Shown here: piece by piece, positions 6,923 to 10,873 of the stretch | Layout: the number at the start of each line of letters is the position of its first letter | Position numbering within the stretch: position 1 is the stretch's first letter | Notes under the pieces: generated by a model | What the model was told of the DNA's origin: nothing | What the model saw: the letters and a program-made list of their open reading frames with translations, nothing else | Database searches by the model: none | Assembly: GCA_902462635.1 (NCBI GenBank) | Contig: CABQCN010000015.1 | Span: 1 to 10,873 of the forward strand | Reading direction: 5' to 3' | DNA: 10,873 nt | Source: an uncultured Oscillospiraceae bacterium | Lineage (GTDB): Bacteria > Bacillota > Clostridia > UBA1212 > UBA1255 | Translations under genes and position numbers: made by a program

Positions 6923-6947
6923 ATTATGCAACAGGAGGTTACCCGCA

Positions 6948-7898
6948 ATGGCGGAACGGCAGGAATATTATATCGGCCTGGATATCGGCGGTACGAAATG
7001 TGCCGTAACGTTGGGGAAATTTACGGGGGCAGGAGAGACGGCGCTTACGATTGCCGATAAAATTAAATTTCCGACGAATCCGGAAGAGGAGACGCGCGGC
7101 AAACGGCGTCCGGCGGAGGTTTTAGAGGAGTTTGCGGAACAGACGAAGCTTTTGCTGGAGAAAAATAACGGCGTGCCGAAACGGATCGGCATCAGCTGCG
7201 GGGGGCCGCTTGATTCGAAGCGTGGCATCGTCTTATCGCCGCCGAATCTGCCGGGATGGGACCGTGTTGAGGTAGTAAAATATTTTACGGATATCTTCGG
7301 CGTGGAGTGCGTGCTGCAGAACGACGCGAATGCGTGCGCCGTTGCGGAATGGATGTTCGGCGCAGGCAGGGGGACGCGGAATATGGTGTTCCTGACGTTT
7401 GGTACCGGACTCGGCGCGGGACTGATTATCGATGGAAAGCTATATTCGGGCACTTCCGATATGGCAGGGGAGATCGGTCATGTACGCTGTGAAGAGGATG
7501 GCCCCGTCGGCTATGGAAAAGCCGGTTCTTATGAGGGATTTTGCAGCGGGGGCGGCATCGCGCAGCTCGGGAAACTGCTTGGCCTCCCCGATGGGATGTC
7601 GGCGAAGGAAATCGCGGACGGCGCGTATGCGGGAGATGCAAAATGTATCGAGGTTTACCGGATCAGCGGGGAGAAGCTCGGAAAAATGCTCAGCATTCTG
7701 ATTGATATCCTGAATCCGGAGGCGGTGGTGATCGGCGGCGTGTTTGCAAGAAGCAGCGATTTGCTGCTGCCGTATGCCGAAGACGTCATTAAACGGGAAT
7801 CGCTCGGCTACAGCAGCGCGGTGTGCCGGATTTTACCCGTGGGACTCGGCGAATTCGTGGGGGATTATTCTGCACTGGCACTTGCAAGATTTGCGTAA
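6948..7898 (+). CDS. ROK-family sugar kinase (glucokinase-like)
   Basis: This 316-residue cytosolic protein is a ROK kinase, which phosphorylates a hexose or N-acetylated sugar with ATP. The phosphate-binding loop is LDIGGTK (11-17), the catalytic aspartate is D126 in QNDANA, a second phosphate loop is FGTGLGAG (151-158), and EIGH (175-178) carries the sugar-contacting glutamate and a histidine. The usual zinc motif CxCGxxGCxE is replaced by GYGKAGSYE (188-196): the frame and the glutamate remain but the cysteines are Y and S. No N-terminal helix-turn-helix is present, so it is an enzyme-type ROK and not a repressor. AGGAGGT (6933-6939) gives the start at 6948. It lies 33 bp after rnpB with no clear promoter of its own, and 63 bp before ntpB. 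The exact sugar cannot be told. Confidence 0.9.
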   Translation: MAERQEYYIGLDIGGTKCAVTLGKFTGAGETALTIADKIKFPTNPEEETRGKRRPAEVLEEFAEQTKLLLEKNNGVPKRIGISCGGPLDSKRGIVLSPPNLPGWDRVEVVKYFTDIFGVECVLQNDANACAVAEWMFGAGRGTRNMVFLTFGTGLGAGLIIDGKLYSGTSDMAGEIGHVRCEEDGPVGYGKAGSYEGFCSGGGIAQLGKLLGLPDGMSAKEIADGAYAGDAKCIEVYRISGEKLGKMLSILIDILNPEAVVIGGVFARSSDLLLPYAEDVIKRESLGYSSAVCRILPVGLGEFVGDYSALALARFA

Positions 7899-7909
7899 AG
7901 GAGTATTAT
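7882..7909 (+). promoter_or_regulatory. Weak candidate promoter before ntpB
   Basis: TTGCAA (7882-7887) and TATTAT (7904-7909) are spaced by 16 bp across the end of the ROK gene, and would start transcription near 7916. The 63-bp gap also holds a Shine-Dalgarno-like AAAGGAG (7897-7903) with no start codon at a usable distance, and GAGGAAAGG (7942-7950), the real site of ntpB. The match is modest and may be chance. Confidence 0.3.
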
Positions 7910-7961
7910 ATACTAAGGCGCAATGGAAACCGCCGCATTTTGAGGAAAGGCTGGGATTGTC

Positions 7962-9332
7962 ATGATCGTTCAATATACAGGGATCCGAAAGATCAATGGG
8001 CCGCTGATCGTACTAAGCGGCGTGGAAAATGTGGCGTATGATGAACTCGTGGAGATTCATCTGGACGATGGCACCGTACGTATGGGTAATGTTGTAGATA
8101 TTGAGGACGGTACGGCGGTCGTACAGGTTTTTGAGGGGACGCGGGGGATGTCTTTGGGATCTTCTACGAATACGTTTCTCGGTCATCCGATGGAACTGGG
8201 CCTTTCCGAGGAGATTCTTGGCAGAGTGTTCGATGGCGCGGGGCGTCCTTCGGATGGACTCGGACCGGTATATTCCGAGGTGAAATGTGATGTAAACGGG
8301 CTGCCGATCAACCCGATTTCGCGTAAGTACCCGCGAAATTATATTCAGACGGGGATTTCCAGCATCGATGGTCTGATTACGCTGATCCGCGGACAGAAGC
8401 TGCCGGTGTTTTCGGGGAACGGTATGCCGCATGATAAACTGGCGGCGCAGATTGTGAAACAGGCGGGGCTGGTCAACCAGGATGAGAAGTTTGCTGTTGT
8501 GTTTGCTGCCATTGGCGTGAAACATGAGGTTGCGGAATTCTTCCGCAATTCTTTTGCCGACAGCGGTGTTCTGAACCGGGTTGTCATGTATATCAATCTG
8601 ACGAATGATCCGGCGGTCGAACGTATTTTTACGCCGCGCTGCGCGCTGACGGCGGCCGAGTATCTTGCGTTTGAGAAGAATTACCATGTGCTTGTGATTT
8701 TGACGGATATGACGGCGTATTGCGAGGCGCTGCGGGAAATTTCTTCTTCGCGGGGCGAGATTCCGAGCCGGAAAGGGTATCCCGGATATTTATACAGCGA
8801 TCTTGCGTCTCTTTATGAACGGGCCGGCATGTTGAAGGACCGGCCGGGTTCCGTTACGCAAATCCCGATTCTGACGATGCCGAATGACGATATCAACCAT
8901 CCGATCCCGGATTTGACGGGATATATTACGGAGGGGCAGATCGTTATGGACCGGGCTTTGAACCAGAAGGGCGTTTATCCGCCGGTGAGTATTTTACCCT
9001 CGCTGTCGCGTTTAATGAAAGACGGGATCGGTAAAGGTTTTACGCGGGAGGATCATTCGGCCGTGGCGAACCAGTTGTTTTCGGCGTATTCCAAGGTGCA
9101 GGAGATCCGTGCGCTTGCTTCCGTTATCGGAGAAGAGGACTTGAGCGCGGAAGATCGGAAATATATGGATTTTGGACGGGAATTTGAAGAACAATTCTTG
9201 TCGCAGTCTTATGAGGAGAACAGATCGATCACGGAAACGCTCGACCTGGGATGGAAATTGCTTGCGATTCTGGGCACAGACCAGCTCGACCGCATTGATC
9301 CGGAGTTGATAAAGAAATATGGCACAGTATAG
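7962..9332 (+). CDS. ntpB: V/A-type ATPase subunit B
   Basis: Subunit B (456 residues, usual length) is the non-catalytic regulatory nucleotide-binding subunit that alternates with catalytic A in the A3B3 head of V/A-type ATPases. These pump H+ or Na+ or make ATP at the cell membrane. Family signatures run throughout: [11 protein letters not shown] (56-66), RVFDGAGRP (88-96), QTGISSIDG (129-137), LANDP-like [10 protein letters not shown] (213-222), [18 protein letters not shown] (272-289), and [12 protein letters not shown] (316-327). The P-loop position reads [10 protein letters not shown] (151-160), lacking the GKT of A subunits, as expected for B. R350 in PSLSR is the interface arginine. 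GAGGAAAGG (7942-7950) lies 11 bp before the ATG. The gene overlaps ntpD by 14 bp. The A subunit gene, usually directly upstream, is replaced here by the ROK kinase gene. Confidence 0.96.
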   Translation: MIVQYTGIRKINGPLIVLSGVENVAYDELVEIHLDDGTVRMGNVVDIEDGTAVVQVFEGTRGMSLGSSTNTFLGHPMELGLSEEILGRVFDGAGRPSDGLGPVYSEVKCDVNGLPINPISRKYPRNYIQTGISSIDGLITLIRGQKLPVFSGNGMPHDKLAAQIVKQAGLVNQDEKFAVVFAAIGVKHEVAEFFRNSFADSGVLNRVVMYINLTNDPAVERIFTPRCALTAAEYLAFEKNYHVLVILTDMTAYCEALREISSSRGEIPSRKGYPGYLYSDLASLYERAGMLKDRPGSVTQIPILTMPNDDINHPIPDLTGYITEGQIVMDRALNQKGVYPPVSILPSLSRLMKDGIGKGFTREDHSAVANQLFSAYSKVQEIRALASVIGEEDLSAEDRKYMDFGREFEEQFLSQSYEENRSITETLDLGWKLLAILGTDQLDRIDPELIKKYGTV

Positions 9333-9942
9333 CACTCCTACGAAAAGCAATTTGATAAATGCCCGCAACAGCCTCAAGATGGCGACGCAAGGCTACGATA
9401 TGCTGGATCTGAAGCGTAAATTACTGATGCGCGAACTGGCGAAACAGGCGGATCAGGAAAAGCAGATCCGGAAAGAGCTGCAAGATACGCTGGCCGCTGC
9501 GGAGGCGGCGCTTCGCGAGACCAATGTCCGCATGGGTCTGGACCGTGTTGCTGCGCTTGCGGCGAGCATTCCGGAAGTGCATGATATCGATATTAAATTT
9601 TACAGCGTAATGGGTGTGGAGATTCCCGTGGTCCGCCAGAGTTCCGTACAGGAACGGAAACCGCATATGAGTTTATATAAGACGAATTTGTCGTTGGATG
9701 AGGCGGCTTTCCATTTTAGCAAAGTACGCGATCTTTGCCTGCGATACGCTGAGGTGCACAGCGCCGTGGAACGTCTGAACCGCAATATCCATAAAACGCA
9801 GACGCGTGCAAATGCGCTGAAGAATATTATGATCCCGCGTTATACGCGCATTATCGCCGAGGTTTCGGATGCGATCGAGGAGAAAGAACGGGGCGAGTTC
9901 TCCCGGCTCAAGGCGATCAAAAAGATTGTGGAGAAAAAATGA
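9319..9942 (+). CDS. ntpD: V/A-type ATPase subunit D (central stalk)
   Basis: Subunit D (207 residues, usual length) is the central rotor shaft that runs through the A3B3 head and carries rotation from the membrane ring. It shows the family pattern: [31 protein letters not shown] N-terminal helix start (7-33; here split into [22 protein letters not shown]), a middle beta region (about 90-125), and a C-terminal helix containing [20 protein letters not shown] (154-173). Two long amphipathic helices at the two ends form the antiparallel coiled coil. The start overlaps the end of ntpB by 14 bp. Only a weak CGGAG (9301-9305) lies 13 bp upstream, so translation is probably coupled to ntpB. The 3' end overlaps the convergent hydrolase gene by 26 bp. 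Confidence 0.95.
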   Translation: MAQYSTPTKSNLINARNSLKMATQGYDMLDLKRKLLMRELAKQADQEKQIRKELQDTLAAAEAALRETNVRMGLDRVAALAASIPEVHDIDIKFYSVMGVEIPVVRQSSVQERKPHMSLYKTNLSLDEAAFHFSKVRDLCLRYAEVHSAVERLNRNIHKTQTRANALKNIMIPRYTRIIAEVSDAIEEKERGEFSRLKAIKKIVEKK

Positions 9943-10873
9943 GTTCCCTGACAGCTGCCTCGTAAGCGGTTTTATCGATATAATACGATACTGCATGTCC
10001 TGCTCCTTTTACAAGAAGGAGCTTTTTTTGGGCAGTATAGGCTTCGTAATTCCGGAGACCCATCTTTGCAGGCACGAAGTGATCGCTGTCGCCGTGGATA
10101 AACAGAATCGGAATTTTTTGCGGCTCCGCGCTACGCAGAGCGTCGGGCGCGGAGGCATCGCTGAAACCGAATCCTGCGACTGCCCGGGAGATCTGGTTGG
10201 AAATATTTATGATGGGGAAGCAAGGCAGGTGGAACGAGTGTTTTACGATGTGGCGGAATATGGCATCCGGCGTGGTATAACCGCAATCTGCGATGATTCC
10301 TTTGACATTTTCCGGGAAGCCAAGAGCGTATGCCATAAGAACTGTTGCGCAGCCCATCGAGATGCCATGGAGATAAATAGGGAGTTTCTTTCCGTACTGT
10401 TTTTCTGAAATTCGGTTGATATAGGCGACCCAATCCTGTACGTCGAATCGTTCTTTCACGCCGTAACAGATATATTTTCCTTCGCTTTCCCCATGAGTCC
10501 GCTGATCCGGAATCCACAGATCGGCGCGGAGATCCGTATGATAGAAATTACCGTAAATGCCGTATTCTTTAAAAGCGTTGCTTCTGTATCCGTGCATACA
10601 GAGCAGAATGCATTGCGGAGCTTGTTCCTGCGCTGCAGGAAAGGCAGGTAAATAATATCCAGCAAGCCGGAGGCCATCGTAGGATGTGATCGTGTGCTTT
10701 TCATACGGCGATGCGGCGAGCCATTCGGCACCCTCCCGGTAAGCCTTCATCGCGGGCGTTTCTTCTTTATTTCGCTTTTTTCTGAAAGGGATCAAAGTTT
10801 TGCGGCAGATCGCCATGCGAAATAAAAAAATTGCAATTGTAATCCATAGCGCAAGAAGTCCTATTGCGATTTT
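9917..10873 (-). CDS. Membrane-anchored alpha/beta hydrolase, partial
   Basis: This is an alpha/beta hydrolase of the Bem46/DUF-like serine hydrolase type. Counting from the first in-window Met (10816), the oxyanion segment is MHGYRSN (74-80), DQRTHGESEG (104-113) is a family motif, the nucleophile is S153 in GISMG, the acid is D245 in HGDSDHFVP and the base is H274 in GAGHAVSY, so the triad is complete. The frame stays open upstream of 10816 to the right edge and reads IAIGLLALWITIAIFLF followed by arginines, a membrane helix of signal-anchor type. The true start therefore lies beyond 10873, and the catalytic domain probably faces outward or stays membrane-tethered. Substrate is unknown; esterase or acyl hydrolase activity is likely. 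The 3' end overlaps ntpD by 26 bp and contains a terminator for the opposite strand. Confidence 0.92.
   Translation of the reverse strand, partial: KIAIGLLALWITIAIFLFRMAICRKTLIPFRKKRNKEETPAMKAYREGAEWLAASPYEKHTITSYDGLRLAGYYLPAFPAAQEQAPQCILLCMHGYRSNAFKEYGIYGNFYHTDLRADLWIPDQRTHGESEGKYICYGVKERFDVQDWVAYINRISEKQYGKKLPIYLHGISMGCATVLMAYALGFPENVKGIIADCGYTTPDAIFRHIVKHSFHLPCFPIINISNQISRAVAGFGFSDASAPDALRSAEPQKIPILFIHGDSDHFVPAKMGLRNYEAYTAQKKLLLVKGAGHAVSYYIDKTAYEAAVRELIFSPQSF
10002..10029 (+). terminator. Intrinsic terminator of the ROK-ntpBD unit
   Basis: GCTCCTT (10002-10008) pairs perfectly with AAGGAGC (10016-10022) around a 7-base loop, and seven T follow at 10023-10029. It lies 60 bp after the ntpD stop codon and is oriented to end + strand transcription. 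The same bases encode the segment KKLLLVKGA of the convergent hydrolase, just before its catalytic histidine. Confidence 0.85.

Noticed and set aside
6922..6927. TATTAT as a -10 for the ROK gene
   Set aside because: No matching -35 lies 16-18 bp upstream, and transcription would begin inside the AGGAGG ribosome site.
6556..6948. A 130-codon minus-strand open frame across RNase P RNA
   Set aside because: It is antisense to a complete, conserved rnpB and has no family features or ribosome site; the open frame reflects GC-rich structured RNA.
8013..8687. A 224-codon minus-strand open frame over ntpB
   Set aside because: Long but antisense to conserved ATPase motifs, with no start signals; a shadow.
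9869..10408. A 179-codon + strand open frame over the hydrolase
   Set aside because: The opposite strand encodes a hydrolase with a full catalytic triad, and the frame contains the + strand terminator.
1..10873. CRISPR array, insertion sequence, phage genes, tRNA genes or a defence system
   Set aside because: No spaced repeats, transposase, integrase, tRNA-like cloverleaf or known defence domain was seen on either strand; the content is housekeeping and membrane genes.

Overview
The window looks like a chromosomal housekeeping segment from an anaerobic member of the Bacillota, most likely class Clostridia. The evidence is a class A (not Bacillus-type B) RNase P RNA, a MutL carrying the endonuclease motif of methyl-independent mismatch repair, the mutL-miaA gene pair, V/A-type ATPase subunits, YdbS/YdbT-like membrane proteins, AGGAGG-type ribosome binding sites and TGnTATAAT extended -10 promoters. 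Base composition is near 50 percent GC, which fits groups such as the Christensenellales, but placement below class is a guess.

Positions 1-185 hold a strong intrinsic terminator for a gene to the left, then a very good promoter. This promoter drives a tightly packed + strand series: a GNAT acetyltransferase, a YccF membrane protein, mutL, miaA, and two membrane proteins with bacterial PH domains (YdbS-like and YdbT-like). Gaps are 0 or 32 bp and the last four genes overlap by 10-25 bp, so the series is probably one operon that mixes DNA repair, tRNA modification and membrane proteins. No mutS or hfq is present beside mutL-miaA.

A minus-strand gene for an unrecognised 275-residue, two-helix membrane protein converges on the YdbT-like gene with 3 bp between the stop codons. 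Its promoter lies back to back with, and interleaved with, the promoter of rnpB (RNase P RNA).

Downstream of rnpB on the + strand come a ROK-family sugar kinase that lacks the usual zinc cysteines, then V-type ATPase subunits B and D. The catalytic A subunit, the stalk genes and the membrane rotor genes are not next to them. The B-D unit ends in an intrinsic terminator that lies inside the 3' end of a convergent minus-strand alpha/beta hydrolase gene; the two coding regions overlap by 26 bp. The hydrolase reading frame stays open to the right edge and begins there with a membrane helix, so it is partial.

I did not find an obvious defence system, mobile element, CRISPR array or tRNA gene. The points most worth following up are the isolated B-D pair, the terminator hidden in a coding sequence, the rnpB-ROK junction, the ROK variant and the unrecognised membrane protein.
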